The notes under the pieces were generated by a model. The model did not search any database and was not told the DNA's origin. It saw nothing but the letters and a program-made list of their open reading frames with translations. A program made the translations under genes and the position numbers. 64,000 nucleotides of DNA from Cyclospora cayetanensis (taxonomy: Eukaryota; Apicomplexa; Conoidasida; Eucoccidiorida; Eimeriidae), in contig NW_020312192.1 of NCBI RefSeq assembly GCF_002999335.1, forward strand, positions 186,001-250,000, in the 5' to 3' direction. Shown piece by piece: positions 23,067 to 35,116 of this stretch; position 1 is the stretch's first letter; each line of letters opens with the position of its first letter.

Positions 23067-24809
23067 ATGGTTGGACTCCTCATTTTTCTTGCTGTAATTC
23101 TCCCAAGCACAAGTCTTCCATCGTTTAGCTGCTTGGAGGTTTGCAGCGCAGTTGACGGCTGGAGGCGCAGACAGCCGTCGGCAGCGACCCCTAGCTTGCA
23201 CCTCCGCCTGCCTTGTTCGGCTCTCTGCCTCTCTTTGAAACTTCTCACAATGTCATCTCTGCAGCACAAGCCGTGGGAATCCCCCCGTGCTGTCTCTCTT
23301 GTGCAGTGCACGCCAGCTGCCGAGCAGTCGAGGGTCCGGCTGCGTCGATCGGGAGTGTATTCCAAGCTCGACGTGCAGCAACGGCTGAAATCATGTGACA
23401 ACACAGCAGAAGAGCCAAGACAGGAGGCCTGTACAGCCCCAGACTCTGGCGCACAGTTGCCTGCAGCCGAGGCTGTCCTCTCGGAGGAGGCAAAAGCTGT
23501 TAGCGCCGAGCTGCTTAGGGCAGCACGCCACTGGCAGGAAGAGCACAGAGAGTGGCAGCGACGCTATAGCCAGTGGCTGGTGGAGCAGAGCCACTGGGAG
23601 GGCCTCCGTGCGGCAGAAAGTGACCTTCGAAGGGTCCCTACGACCAATCACGTGGTGACAGGGGCTGTCTTCGGAGCAATGAAACGAGGGCTTTTTGCCA
23701 GCGGAAGAGCAGCAGCATTCATCTGCACTAAGGCGGTGTGCAAGACTAAAGTCGCCCTCCTTCCAGCGGCGAAACGCCTAGGGAGACGACTTGCTTCCTT
23801 TGGTCACAAGGAGGCACCACTGCAGCAGCAGCAGCAGCAGCAAACACTCGAAGCACTCCAGCAACAACAACGCCTCTATCTCTCCAAACTTCAGCGCCAG
23901 GAAGCGATGGACGAACAGTGGGTGCCAACGCAGCAGGACAGCGAATTTCATGACCACCAGGAGGAGCAGCGGCAGCAGCAGCAAAAACAGAGGAGGCGGC
24001 CAGAGCAACAGCACTCTGAAGTCGCTTGGCAAGATCCCCTTGAAGAAAGCGCAGATAAAAATTTGTCTCCGAGGAAGCATCACGATGTTCCTCCCACCAC
24101 TTCACATACAGCCAGAGGATCTATCCTCCGTGAGCGCCCTAAAGCCCTTCCTGAAGCAGAAGAAGGGAGGGAGGCCGAGACACAGGACACTGGAGAGGAG
24201 ACACTTAGAGCTTTAGACGCTTCCATTGACTGGATTGTTGACGTGGGTTTTAACTCAGCGGCGCGCGCAGCGGCAGCAGCTGCACTTCAGCGCAGAGAGG
24301 AGCTGCGACTAAAGCAGCAGAACCTTCAGGGCAAGAGACAAAAGAGCATTTCCTCAAGAGGCAGCAGCCAAGCCACATGCTGCGAATCCTCTTGCTCTGC
24401 TGAAGAATTCCTCCAGGTGACGGCAAGGAGGCGTCTGGCTAGGGAGAGACCCTTAGTCCAAAGGCCTCTGCCTGACTTTACAAGGTTCTCTACTAGACCG
24501 CAGCGCTCTTCCTTGGGGGGCGGGGGCCCCTTGACGAAAGAAAAGTGCCTAAACGCTAATTCCGACGCGCAAACAGACTGCTCTGTGGAAGACTGTGTTC
24601 TACACTGCGGCCATAGCATTGAGGAGGTCACCCTCTCTGACAGCAGCAGCAGCAGCTGCGTCGCGCGCCGGCTAAGGGCGTCAAGGAGGCTGCGCGCTGC
24701 GGCGGCAGCAGCAAAAAGGAGGCAGTTCCTATTGAAACAACGGAGGGCTCAGGCCACCAAAAGGGAGGAGCTCTGCTATGCAGAGGTCGGTATCGACGTC
24801 GCGCTATAA
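23067..24809 (+). CDS. Gln/Arg-rich protein of unknown function
   Basis: A single frame of 580 residues, with no recognised family. From the first ATG (23067) the protein begins with a hydrophobic stretch MVGLLIFLAVILP that could be a signal peptide. A second ATG at 23250 (MSSLQHKPWE) is also plausible and would give 519 residues without it. Residues about 135-190 are a charged predicted helix. Residues about 195-245 are basic and Ala/Leu-rich. Residues 250-310 are Gln-rich, with eight Gln in a row. The C-terminal third is Arg/Ala-rich with a Ser run. Coding evidence is length, composition and CAG runs in the sense direction. Cytoskeletal or pellicle roles are possible for such proteins, but nothing in the sequence decides it. 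Confidence 0.65.
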   Translation: MVGLLIFLAVILPSTSLPSFSCLEVCSAVDGWRRRQPSAATPSLHLRLPCSALCLSLKLLTMSSLQHKPWESPRAVSLVQCTPAAEQSRVRLRRSGVYSKLDVQQRLKSCDNTAEEPRQEACTAPDSGAQLPAAEAVLSEEAKAVSAELLRAARHWQEEHREWQRRYSQWLVEQSHWEGLRAAESDLRRVPTTNHVVTGAVFGAMKRGLFASGRAAAFICTKAVCKTKVALLPAAKRLGRRLASFGHKEAPLQQQQQQQTLEALQQQQRLYLSKLQRQEAMDEQWVPTQQDSEFHDHQEEQRQQQQKQRRRPEQQHSEVAWQDPLEESADKNLSPRKHHDVPPTTSHTARGSILRERPKALPEAEEGREAETQDTGEETLRALDASIDWIVDVGFNSAARAAAAAALQRREELRLKQQNLQGKRQKSISSRGSSQATCCESSCSAEEFLQVTARRRLARERPLVQRPLPDFTRFSTRPQRSSLGGGGPLTKEKCLNANSDAQTDCSVEDCVLHCGHSIEEVTLSDSSSSSCVARRLRASRRLRAAAAAAKRRQFLLKQRRAQATKREELCYAEVGIDVAL

Positions 24810-26240
24810 GGGCCACATGCCCTTACGCACAAATTAGCTTCTTGATAGGACCTCATGCACTGAAGGTAGCATGGTCAGGCGCAGCAGAAGGGTGCTGCCC
24901 GCGATACATTTTGAGCCGACGTAATATCCATGATAGTAAAGGTACCTGAGCGTATTTCTTGATTGCCTTTTACCATGCAGTCGCGTAGTGTGGGCGTGCA
25001 CAAACAAGGCTTTTTATGAGTACAAGCTACAAGACACAAGTTGGGTCGCCTACAGATACCTGTGTGAGAATTGATGGGGAGAAGCAGGAATCCAAGAGAT
25101 GGTCAGCTCTTGGCGGCAGCCTGTAGAGGGAGGCAGATGCGCCTTTGCTCGCTCAGCTCGAGGACATTCGGAGGGTCATTACCGACTGCGAACGTTGCCC
25201 ACGTTATGGCTTATAAATATGTGTCTTTTGATTTTAGATTGTCCTTAAATCTGTGGTTCTCTTCGTTTCAAGGAGGCTCCTCTGCTCCATGTCGATACCC
25301 TCGAGTGCCGCTTTTCCTGAAGGGGACTCCATTACGGTATCGCTGGACGGGGAAGATCAGTGCCTGTTCAAAAAGCGTTCAGGGAACCAATGAATGATCC
25401 GTGGCTGCTTCTTCCAGCATTGTCTGATAGCGGAGTAGCTGGCTGCTCTTTTTGAGAAGCCCGGGAAACACAAATTGGCAAGAGGCACACGGGGTGAAGA
25501 AGGGTGCGTGTCCCGCATCTCTTCACACATCGGGTTGTCTCGCTCTGTCAATCCCTTCCCCACTCAGCCTGATACGAAGGAACGGCTCTGCCTTTTACAG
25601 TTTCGAGTAATTTTTGAATCTCTTTATATCAGTGCTCCGACATAGTGCACACCAGTTTGCACCGCCGCGCGCCTGCCGTGAGAGTAAGGACCTGCTAAAG
25701 AATTCCTTGCTTAGTCATCACGCGAAGTATTTAGCTAGGTCTAGCACCTCTATAGTCGCCACGTTGGTATCCCTTCTGCAGGAGGCTAGCGCTGTGGTCT
25801 AACCATGCATGCGTACAAGCTCTGCCTCAGACGGGCACATACTTGCAAAAGCCTCTGCGCTCCAATCAACGGCGACAACATGTGCGCTGCTGCGTATGTC
25901 TACTCTGCCCCCTGGAAGTTACGCACGGACACTTGCAAGAAAAGCGATTCAACACGGCCGAAAAAAGCTGGTGTTCTTTGCGTTTCAAACCGCTTATAGC
26001 CCCATGTGCTACAAAAAGCGTCCTTCTCCCCCTTCGTCGCGTCAAAAGTCTTCAGTTGGAAGGTCTAAAACCCTGGTTCTCTAGCCAGGACTCATACTAC
26101 CCTCTGGAGAGCCCCACGTCCCCCCACCGTCCCTCTGTCAGGTAACCAGCAACTATGCTTTTTCTGCAGACCTGAAGGGCAATTCGCCCTGCGCAAGGCA
26201 CAGCATGGCTCCTTAGGGGCCTGCAAGGCATTGAAAATTG
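24810..26240. other. Convergent intergenic region
   Basis: About 1.4 kb between the 3' ends of the Gln-rich gene and NOP2. Overlapping short plus-strand frames at 25800-26145 show no motif and no triplet runs, so I do not call a gene. Confidence 0.45.
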
Positions 26241-29200
26241 TCACTTGCCTCTCTGTGCGCCTTGCTTGCGGCGTTCGGCTCCCTTAGGCCGATGAAATTT
26301 CTTCCTCTGGGGCTGCGACGATTTCTGAGGGTGTTGGGTGGTCGTGGACCCTGCCTCTGCGTTCGTGAAAACTCCCCCTCCCCCTTTTTCGGTTTTCTGA
26401 TGAAAGTGTCCTGCGTGCCTGCGTTGCTTTTTCCGTTGTCGCCCCTCCTCTCCCTCAGGGGCTGCTCTAGCATGAGGGTTCCGCTGCCGTTTGCCGAATC
26501 CCTTTCCTGCTCGAGGTTTCCCCGTGCCCTCTTCTCCAGCGGCACGCTTCTTTTTCTGTGGTTTCTCGTGAGATGAGGGTGCCTCTTTGGGGCCCTTCAA
26601 CGCTCCTGTCTCATCTTCGCTCACGTCTTCGTCCTGAAAACAAAAAGAAGCACAACAAACGGCGAATCGCCTTGGGGCTGGCTAGCAGGTGCACTTCTAA
26701 AGCCCCAGAGACCTCTTTCGCAAAGCCCTGAGCCACAGGCATGCGTCATGAAGCTCTCTGCCCTGTCTTGTGTGATAGCCTTTTAACCGCGAAACGTCCT
26801 ATGCAGGCAGCACTTTCGGAGGAGGCAAAGGCCATACAGGAGCCAGTGCGAGCAGGCACCTGGGCCCCCAGTGTACCTGCTGCTTGTCGCATGCGAAATC
26901 CAGAAAATTTTCTGTGACTGATTTGTCGTTCCACTTCTCGGGGCCCCACACCTGTATACCACACAAAACCCCAGCAGACAAATCGCCTTGCTGACTCTGT
27001 TGTTGCCGGGACCCCTATCACTGCGGCCGCTGGCTTCCGTGTTTTTTCGGCGGGGCTGAGCAGGGAACGGATATGCGAATTCATGTCATTACCTTCACAT
27101 AGGGATTTGTTTTGCTTCTGTCCTTTTTCACACGTTGTGGAATTTCATTAGAGAGCTTTTTCAGTTTGGCTACGAAAAAGCCATCCATGTTGTTCAGGTG
27201 CGGATACACCCTACGGCTGTGCAGTGCCAGAGTGGGATGGAATTGCCGGCCCCTAAAAGAGCTCAGGCCTGGTGAGCCAATGTTGACTCCTAAGAAGCGA
27301 GGCAGGAAAAACACAAAGATGCGTTTGCACTCCTAGATACGCAGAAAAAGCACCGCCAAAACTCTCTAAAACACCGACGCAAGCGAGCGCATCGCCCCCA
27401 CAAAGTCCCAAGCACACCACCCCATGCAACCCAAACACGCATGCGACCGCTAGCCGACGTATAGGACAACCGCCCGTATCCATCCGTAGGGTGCCGCCTC
27501 CTTATGAGGCAAATCCTATGCTGTGATGAGCCCTAAAGACACGTGTGACATACCCAGAGGAACGAGCTTTACTCTCCGCGCCTTCAAGATATAATCTACC
27601 ACCTCCTCGTTTTCCTCGACAGAGACACTGAAAAAATTGAACAAAATAAATGTAAAGCGCGCGTACATACATCCATTCACATACACAAATATATATATAT
27701 ATATATATATACATATACATACAGAAACAGAAATAGTCCGCAGTATATCGGGGCCACGAATGCGCCTGCTCCTGCTTTGTCTCTTGTCTGCTGTTGCAGT
27801 TTTAGCTGCCGTAAGTTCCCCTATCCTGCGATAGCCAAGCAGCGTGTACTTAAAGCTTAAGCCTTGGTCATCCAGCCAGCTGTAAACACAGCGTCGTGGG
27901 GTCTTGTGTGTATTACCTGCAGGTTGAATAGACGATGTAGCCACCTGTTCGTGAGTTTGCGTCCACAAGGTCCACGGCAGCGCAAAGGAGCTGCTTCTGC
28001 AGTTTCGAGTGCTCCTCAAAATCGGCCACCGATCGCTTTACCTGAGGCGTAACGAAGCACAGAAGCAGGATTAAGGCTTCATTGCCAAGGGCTCACTATA
28101 GCCCCGGCCAGGCACTGATAGCTGGCTAGGTGGTCGCGTAGTACAGCACTACACAGCTGGCAGCCCGAAAGGGCTCCTCCCTGTGCCCGCCTCCCGCGTC
28201 GGCTAGCTGGAGAAGCGACCTAGTTGCAATTTTAAGGAAAAATTTAGAAACAGAGACAGGGAAGGCCTTCCTTCTGCGAATCTCTGAAAAAACAGCTTCC
28301 ATGAGACACTGCGCAGAGCTGCCCAAAGCCAACAAAGCGAGCCGCACAAGCAGACACACACCACCGCTGAGAAGTAGTCCTACCTTGATAGAGGAGTCTC
28401 TCGAGATGATGCCTGCGCCTGAGCAAGGCGCATCGAGGAGAACCCGGTCCACCTTTGGCAACACACGCGGCAGCTGGCGGCCGTCCATGGAGCACACCAC
28501 GCAGTTCATCACACCCATCCTGAGGCAGCGGAAAACAAGGTCCAGCATAACACGTATGAGCGACACTGCGCAGGACCCTGTCGCTTCACAGCACACCCAG
28601 ACGCTCGATCTATTAGACGCGTAAGGGCAACAAGTCACAAGCTCCGACACCAGAACGCACACACACAGCAAGCGACTGCTTGTGGAGAGAGAAAGAGACA
28701 CAGCGGCGCAGCAGGTTTAAGAGCACAAACAGGTATGCAACTTGTTAGATTGGGAAATGCCATACACGAACCGAACCCCCGCCCCTTTCTACCCGCCACC
28801 CCAAAGAAACGCAGCGCCTCCTCCTTCACCATCCACCTCGACCGCAGCTACCGCTTCTCAAGACAAAACCTCTACAAATAAACCTCTCAAACCGAATGCG
28901 TGCGTGCATGCGTGCCTCCCTCCCCGCCTCTAGGGCACCTTCGACATGCACGAAGACTGGTTAGCGAGACGGTGTAGGGGTTTATAGAGTTCAAAACTTT
29001 GGCTCGTGGCAGGTCGCACCTCTGGAGGTTGGCCATCAGCGATGTACAGCGTTCTCGCTTGAGGTCGTTCGCGTAAACAACGCCCTCGTTCTGCATCAGT
29101 TGACAGATGTGCGAGGTTTTCCCACCGGGAGCAGATGCCATATCCACCACTCTCTCGCCTGAATAGCCAGATGAAGGTCGCACCAGGAAGCGGCTTGCGC

Positions 29201-32200
29201 GTTTCTTGCCTTCCTCTTATTGCAACACACACTGAGGGGGATGCCGTCGAAGCCACAACCACCCAACACCACGCCAGCTAAAACGCGCATTGGCAACGAC
29301 ACGCTGCATGCAGCAGAGTCCGATGTGGAAGTTTGGTTTCTCTTCGAGTCTGGCGAGGAGGAAAGCCTCTCCTTGAGGCAGGGAGGAGGGGAAGGCAAAG
29401 TCAGAGTCTCGTAATCGACTGCTTGCCTTAAAGGCCAGCTCTCACCAGGCTGCGGGGCAAGCGCCATCACGGGGATGAGGGAGGAGGCTGACTGCAGAAT
29501 ATAGAGGCCTGCGAGATACTCAGGTGTCGCCCCCACAGGGACCGTGCTATCGTAGACCTTCAAAGCGACTTTGCTCCAATCACCAACCGGATCCACATTG
29601 CAGCCGCGAGCAATCAAAGCGGCAGCCAACTCCCGTCTGAAAGAAAGTACACAGACATATACACACACGTATGGATACACACATATGGATACACACATAT
29701 GGATACATACATGTGGATACACACGCATGTACACTCTTCATGAAAGTTCCAAAGCATCAACGCCCGAACCGCATCATTACCCCTAAGTAGACAGAGAAAC
29801 GCACACCCCAATAAAGATAAATACACACACACGCATTCCCATGAAAACAAATACACACACACATCCCTATGAAGACAAAAACACACGCACATCCCTATAG
29901 AGACATGTCCCTTTTCTGAGCACACAAAGTTCCTTTAGAGCATAGAGACGAACGGGTGGCAAACAAGCGAGGGCGAGGCAAGCGCCTGGACAAAGAGAGG
30001 CTTCTACCAGCAAAGGCAAAAAAAAACGCACACGCCGACAAAAGGGTGCCCCTTTTACCGAAGCTCCTCCGTAACAGCGGCAGCGTTTGCTGCTAACCTG
30101 CGAATCTTGAGAGTATTCGCTCTGAGGGTGAGGGGACGCCTATGCTCGTTCGCTTCAAAGAAGGCCAGGGCCTGGGAAGGGCTGAACAGCTTCGCATCCA
30201 CACATATATATCCGCACGCACACAAGAAAGCTCCACAAGAGCAGCCCACTCGAAGCCGAAATAAAAGCAGCAACAATGCCCCATAGGTTTCGTGCGCCCT
30301 AGTCGCTTTGAAGCCACACACAGTCGGAGCCATCAGAGTGGTTGCATTGTGCAGAAAGAGGCCCTCTTAGGGAGCCTCCCGCACAGTGCAACCTTGAGGC
30401 CTCTCAAGCCAACTGCTACTTCAACCCCAAGAGGGCTTCTCCCACGATCCGTGATGAACACCAGTGTGGTGGAGCTGCGCACCTGCAGAAAATACTCCGC
30501 GAGATCTGGAGAGTACTGAAAATAATGCACAACATCGTCTCTGAGAAGCTGCAGCAGCTCCTGTCTGCTCTTCTTCTTGCCCGAGACAGCCCCACTCTTA
30601 CTATTACCATCGCCACCATCTCCGTCCTTCTTGGAAGAGTGTGTTTTTCCAGCGGCCGCTGAGAGGCGCGCGACGGTGTCCTCCATCCGTTCCCGAACAA
30701 CTCGCATATCCACCAGGGGCAGCTGCCGCACGGAGGCTCCCGCTATGTGCGGCTCAGCTGCAGCAGCACAGCATGCAAAGCACCGTGTAAGAATTCGGGT
30801 GCAGCGGCAAAGCAACCCACACACCCCGCACGACAATGCACAGGCCGGACAATAACATAAAAGCGCCAGTCTTTCGCCCGTTCCTCCACAGACCCCACGC
30901 TGTAAGGCCGTACCTTCTTCACCCTCGGAGTCAGAGGAGTCCTCGAGCTTCCCTGCAGCACAGCGAACATGCGGGTGTGGCTTCGTAGGCCATGGGAATC
31001 GCGGCTTAGGAGAAGGCATGAAGGCGGGAAGCACAAAAAGGCCTCCTTGTAAAGGGCCCCTCCCCAGAAAACGCACTTTTGGGGTGGTCGCCTTCGCGCG
31101 ATTCCGACGCTTCCGTCTCGGAAGAAGAACAAGCATCGGAGGGCAGGGGATTTTCCTCCGCCTCCCCTTCCTCCTCCTCAGCAGCGCTCTCCTCTGACAA
31201 GTCCGCGAAACCCTATACCCCACGTCACAAACAAGGCCCACCCCTACCCACGCAGCATTCGAGCTTTGCACGCACTGGCGAAGAGAAAGCCCTCCAAAGG
31301 CAAGCACATTATGCAGAAACCGCATTCGCGTCAACAGCGACACACACACACGGCAGAGGAGGCCAAGAAAAGACTAAGGGCCTTGACCTAAGAACAAAAC
31401 CCCGTCAAGTAGAGCCCTTCCCGCACAAAGTGCCTAACACATTCTACCTCAGCGTCTTCGGAGAGGTCTTCCTCGGCGTCGCTCTCGGAATCAGAAAAGC
31501 CTTCCAGACGCTTGGGAGGGCCAGCCTCCTTCTCTGATAAAAACCGCAGAACCCCCCCACCATAGACCCTGCAAACTGCGGAATCGCCTTGTTGCAGAAA
31601 GCGTCACGATATATGATATACACACGATCAGCAGACGCGTGTGACTGCTCCAAAAGCCGAAGAAAGGGAGGCGAGGCGCTGCCAGCGCGAGAGAGAAGGA
31701 CAGAGAGCTCTTCAACAAAGGGAGAGCTCTCTGTCCTCCTCTAAGACTAAGACGAACAGCCACATACTCTTCAAGCCTCTGCCTGCCTCCGCGTCGGCAG
31801 ACTCTTCCGGTTGTCTATACCGTGTACTGCCCCTTCCAGTAGCCCTGAGCCCTTGGGCAACTGAGGACACCCTTGATTCCCCCCCGTCCCCCTCCCCTTT
31901 GCTGTATCTTACCGGATTGCGATTCTTCAAGGTCGCTAGGCTGTCGAATCAAAGCGTCCTCGTCACTTGGTAAGTGGGAGAGAGAAGAGGCATGAGGCGC
32001 CTCCACCTTCGACTTAGCGCCTCCCCCGCGCCGCTGATGTGGAGACGATCCGTTCTTCACAGAATCTGCCTTTTTCTCTAAAGACCTCTGGAAGCCTACA
32101 GAGCCGGAAGCTCGTTGGGGAGTTTTCTCCTTCATCTTCTTGGCGCTATGCCTCCCTTCCATGCCCCCTTTTCCCTTGTTGGGAGAGGGCCCCAGCTTGG

Positions 32201-32246
32201 GGGGCCCCCCTTTGCCTGATTTGTTTAGCTGCCGATTCGCTGCCAT
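26241..32246 (-). CDS. NOP2: 25S/28S rRNA cytosine-5 methyltransferase NOP2 (NSUN1 type)
   Basis: A nucleolar enzyme that methylates a cytosine of large-subunit rRNA using S-adenosylmethionine and is needed for 60S assembly. Thirteen exons on the minus strand: 32246-31913, 31533-31448, 31191-31077, 30953-30915, 30757-30483, 30189-30098, 29636-29446, 29158-29020, 28519-28384, 28041-27917, 27627-27554, 27289-27093, 26633-26241; total 731 residues, all phases compatible. Exons 1-4 are Lys-rich then acidic. Exons 5-7 hold the N-terminal RNA-binding part ([33 protein letters not shown]). Exon 8 has the SAM site [12 protein letters not shown], exon 9 the DAPCSG motif, and exons 10-11 the catalytic [11 protein letters not shown]. 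Exon 12 has [17 protein letters not shown], diagnostic of NOP2. The last exon is a Lys/Arg/Gln-rich tail. Two junctions are less sure: the exon 3 acceptor (two tandem AGs) and the exon 6 acceptor (poor pyrimidine tract). Confidence 0.93.
27689..27722 (+). repeat. AT dinucleotide microsatellite in a NOP2 intron
   Basis: About 22 bases of uninterrupted AT followed by ACATATACAT, inside the intron between NOP2 exons 10 and 11. Confidence 0.85.
29650..29905 (+). repeat. ACACATATGGAT-type tandem repeats in a NOP2 intron
   Basis: The intron between NOP2 exons 6 and 7 contains several copies of a roughly 15-base unit (ATGGATACACACATAT and variants) at 29665-29730. A looser series of ACACACAC with (A)TCCCTATGAAGACA units follows at 29815-29905. 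It is noncoding; frames through it give only artificial Cys/Val/Tyr-rich peptides. Confidence 0.75.
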
Positions 32247-35116
32247 CTTCCCTCGCCGCCACGGAGTCTGAGAAGCTGTTTCTGTCTGTGCTGCTGGGAT
32301 CGCTTAACCTTCAAGGGTTTAGGGCACCGAACAAACGCGCAAGAGGGAGAGCGCGAGCTCTTCTGCCTCTCTAGGCGCTCCCTGCGGCTCGGGCTGGCTT
32401 TCGTCCTTCCTCCCTGATTTACCCGAAGCCACAAAATCAGCAACAATGATAAAACAACAGAAGGCGGAAGCTAAATCAATGGTGACAGGGCAGAAGCAAA
32501 AATCTGTGGGGCTGTACCCCGTAGGGCTCCTGCTGTGGGGTGCTGCCCAACGAAGCGGGCCTTGCCTTCCCAGCTTTCCATTTTCTTCGGCTCCTCAGAA
32601 AGGTCCTAGAGCAAACCTTCTTTTTGAGTCTTTGGACTGTACTGATCGACGCTTGGGGCCATAGTGGGGGGACTTTCCCCACCGCCGCGGTTTGGCAAGC
32701 CGTCAAAAGTGTAAGTGCGCGAGTCAAGTTTGAGCGTCCTTCTTAATATGTGAGCGGCGAGTTTGGTCAAGAAACTGGTATCCTGAGAAATCTCTGCGCA
32801 GTGTTCCCGTGAGGGTGCCGGGCTTCAGCAGAGAAGGGAGCTTAGGAGAGCTCCTGGTGGTCCTAAACGGTGTAGAATGGAGCGTTTGTGGCCTGCATCT
32901 TGTTTGGGTGCATGCAAGAACATAGGCCGTCTCGAGATGGTTGAACGTAAATGGCTGAGCTGGTGCTAGCTGTCGCTAATAATAGCAGTGCCGCGGAAAT
33001 ACATTGGTGGGGCTATCGCATATTAGCAAATTGGCCACCCTCGAGGCAAATCGGTGTAAGGACTGTCTTTAGACGAGGTGTAAAGTCACACGCAAGCGAG
33101 TAGACTGGAAACAGTTGAAGTAGTGTTGCGTTAATGAAGGGTCCAAAAGCATGCCTCATTTTGGGGGGTGCAGGGGGGACGTGGGTTTTGTACGTGGGTC
33201 TTGTATAACGACATGTATAGGGCTTTCGCAGGGAGATACCTGTATCCTAGCGCAATATAAACCTCGATGCTTAAGATGCCTTTCCAAACGAGCCTCCCCT
33301 TTCGTCTCGGCGCCCCTCGGACTTTCTGTCGAGGAAAAATGGACTTGTAGGATGCGTCTTGCTGCCCCCTCTAGACACTCCAAGCATTCACAGCTGGTTG
33401 CAGCGGCAGCTAGTGCAGACGCACACAACAGGCCCCGTTCTTTTATCATGCTGACAGTGCTCCGCACCTAGTAAGATAGACGTACAGGCAAACCAAGTAA
33501 TCAATTCAACACCAGTCATTAACCAAGAATAAGTCGTGTACCAGCAAGTATTACAGTGTAATTAAGGCTCTTACACTGCAAGCTTCAATGATCAGGGTAC
33601 CGCGCTGTTCTGAGCCGGCCTATGGCAGAGATAACTGTGGTGTACACGGAAGCACAAGGCCTGGGCATATGCGTGTTTCGCGTCTATAACGATGTATGCG
33701 ATCACGCATAAGGAATCATAGTGGGAATGCCAGGACTTAACGGTATCTATAAGAGTGACCTCTGTTATACTCCCTGATAAGCCTTCAACTTAGATGCTTG
33801 GTACCTACGCTTTGAATTTGCGCGTAGAGGGTGTATATCAGATGGACTTGGGGATGCTTGACAGAGTGATGGACACAAGGGGTAGATGCACTTGCGCATC
33901 CAAGTGCCTGCCGCAATTTAGTATAGCTCGTTGTGCTGTCAAAGATTTTCAGTAATACGAGGCTTTCCTCCTTTTAGTCGACGCAAGCAAAGGAATCCGT
34001 TTCGTGGCGTTTTGTGACTACGCCAGAATCAGCATTTACCCACGGTTGCTAACGGCAAAGGGGGGCGTACAGGAGCTACTTTGACGTGCATTACTCTGAA
34101 GCTAGTGAGCTGAGCAACACTTTGGCTCTGTCTACTGCAGTAGGCATACCTAGGTAAGGAAAAGAAAATGACAACTTGGTTGGGGTGTCTGTATGCATTA
34201 GTTATCGTAAGTGGCGTGAGCTCTATTCACTGGAGGGTGTTCTGCCCTACAGGCACTCTTAAAAGGCTGCCCTTCCACAGCAATTGAATGGGGTCTGCTA
34301 GGTTCGTTTGCCTCTTCTTTGATCCCTGGGGTAGTGTAAGTGCCACACTTCTTTTAGCAGCGCGGGTGGCTCATGTTTGACTTTCCGTGCAGTAACACCA
34401 GCTTACCGCAGGCACGCTACCCAAATGTAGGAAAAGGACAGTGCGGCCCTGTATCGACTTGACAATAAATTAATAGGCGGCAACCTCGGGCAAATCGGCT
34501 CTGGCCTTTTGCGGTTTCCGAGCTCATACAGCAACGACTCTTGCTGGAAGCAGAGCTGACTTTCTTTATAAAATCGGCCTTGATTGTCATTGTCAGTCTC
34601 CTGTCTTTTGCAAGGTGGCCTGGAGCATCTTACATCGCCGCCTGAGGGCGCCAACTCTGGCCTTTTGGCTGCTGTGCAGGAACATTTTTGCTGTCCTCTC
34701 TCTCCCTCTACCATCATGCTCTACCTCATGCTGGCCCTCTAAAAAGTCCCTCACATGCTCGTGAATGTATCCATGAGGCATTCTTTTCGAACCCCTCCGC
34801 CGTGGGTGTCTAGACCCTTAGCCTTGAATTCGCTATTTCCTCAACCCCTTGAATGCTCAGTCGCCTAATTCTATTAGTGCTGTCGTGGTGGCTTGATAAA
34901 AATGAGGCTCTTTACGCCTCGGACCGTAAATATTCTTATGGCAAAGCGCAGCTGTTTGCTGCGCTTCTCTAATCCACAATATCCACTTCTATCTCTTTTT
35001 ATATTTCTCTGTCTACACCAAGAAGGTGTAGTTCCCGTAAACTAAACTAGTGCGAATGCATTCTAGTATCTATAATATACAAAACTTTAAGGGAAGGGCT
35101 TAGGGACACCGTCCCC
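32247..35116. other. Gene-poor region between NOP2 and FAN1
   Basis: About 2.9 kb. It contains the dispersed repeat copy A (listed separately) and otherwise only short frames. The NOP2 promoter should lie at the left end and the FAN1 3' untranslated region at the right end. A 104-codon minus frame at 34403-34717 has no recognisable feature and is not called. Confidence 0.5.
33213..34240 (+). repeat. Dispersed repeat, copy A
   Basis: This stretch aligns by eye over roughly 1 kb with 45590-46600. Shared blocks include ACACTCCAAGCATTCACAGC against ACACTCCGAGCACTCATAGC, CGGAAGCACAAGGCCTGGGC against CGGAAGCACAAAAGCTGGGC, and the segment around ATAAGCCTTCAACTTAGATG against CTAAGCCTTCAATGCAAAGG. 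Identity looks like 60-70 percent with small indels. The left end also matches, in reverse complement, the right end of copy B, indicating inverted termini. No matching right terminus was found for this copy. No open frame spans it. It may be a decayed DNA transposon or a noncoding repeat. Confidence 0.6.

Noticed and set aside
29614..29925. Cys/Val/Tyr-rich minus-strand frame
   Set aside because: Translation of the tandem repeats inside a NOP2 intron.
34403..34717. 104-codon minus-strand frame downstream of FAN1
   Set aside because: No motif, no triplet runs and no splice partner; likely chance.
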